This document shows positions 5,394 through 5,499 of a stretch of DNA of 5,499 nt, one piece after another (the stretch's first letter is position 1; each line of letters opens with the position of its first letter). This stretch comes from Hyphomicrobiales bacterium (GTDB lineage Bacteria; Pseudomonadota; Alphaproteobacteria; Rhizobiales; Aestuariivirgaceae): NCBI GenBank assembly GCA_003151375.1, contig PLXI01000222.1, positions 10,839 to 16,337 on the forward strand. The letters are read 5' to 3'. The position numbers and the translations under genes were made by a program. The notes beneath the pieces are model-generated. The model was given only the letters and a program-made list of their open reading frames with translations, was not told the DNA's origin and searched no databases.

Positions 5394-5458
5394 GCCCCTA
5401 TTTTGGGGATGGTAAGCCGCTTTTGGGCAGTGGGTCAGGGAGCAGCGCTTTGAGCCTT

Positions 5459-5477
5459 CACCCGTGCTTGTCGGGTG
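5459..5477. other. 6-bp perfect hairpin near the window edge
   Basis: CACCCG and CGGGTG flank a 7-nt loop. On the + strand it is followed by GATGTTTTGG, a broken T-run, so it might be a weak terminator for + strand transcription. On the minus strand no T-run follows. No gene between 5335 and 5499 could be supported; short open minus-strand frames entering from the right edge could be the tail of an unseen gene. Confidence 0.25.
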
Positions 5478-5499
5478 GATGTTTTGGTTGAACTGACCA

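Noticed and set aside
5393..5411. CCCC-TATTTT-GGGG as a terminator
   Set aside because: The stem is only 4 bp and no T-run follows on either strand.
5173..5453. Plus-strand frames of about 67-93 codons over the tRNA region
   Set aside because: They are antisense readings of tRNA-Ser; 'RGRDSNPR' and 'REGFEPP' are well-known false peptides from the T-arm.
5435..5499. C-terminal tail of a minus-strand gene entering from the right edge
   Set aside because: All three minus-strand frames are open for a short distance at the edge, so none can be preferred from 65 bases.

Overview
The window looks chromosomal and alphaproteobacterial, most likely Rhizobiales/Hyphomicrobiales. The signs are a Rhizobiales-style tRNA-Ser(CGA), an FnrN-like regulator with a recognition helix for TTGAT half-sites, and a consensus FNR box ('anaerobox') in front of hemN. 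No mobile element, CRISPR array or rRNA was seen.

Left part (1-2115, minus strand): the first two genes of an ABC import operon of the PotA/PotD (polyamine/Fe3+/thiamine-like) class. An ATP-binding subunit (1123-2115) is followed after 53 nt by a Tat-exported solute-binding protein (1-1069), cut by the window edge. The permease genes are expected beyond position 1. In sampled lines this part is about 45-47% G+C, against about 60% for hemN.

Middle (2116-2629): about 510 bp between divergent units. It holds a sigma-70-like promoter (2229-2256), a close sigma-54 (RpoN) consensus match (2185-2199) and a 12-bp palindrome at the predicted start point, all pointing left into the transporter. A possible 36-codon membrane microprotein gene (2416-2526, minus) follows, and then a perfect FNR box (2581-2594).

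Right part (2630-5334): a hemerythrin-domain gene and hemN (oxygen-independent coproporphyrinogen III oxidase) share a GTGA stop/start overlap and lie behind the FNR box. An fnr-type regulator gene faces them tail to tail; both stop codons lie in one CTAG. Upstream of fnr, on the same strand, is tRNA-Ser(CGA).

The simplest reading is an oxygen-responsive haem module. The FNR-type protein would switch on, at low O2, a bicistron for an O2/NO/iron-binding hemerythrin and the O2-sensitive radical-SAM haem enzyme. Two details stand out. The activator lacks one of the four expected iron-sulphur cysteines (Phe33 in place of Cys). The predicted start point of the hemerythrin-hemN transcript falls at the start codon, implying a leaderless mRNA, with a second near-perfect FNR site across that same start.
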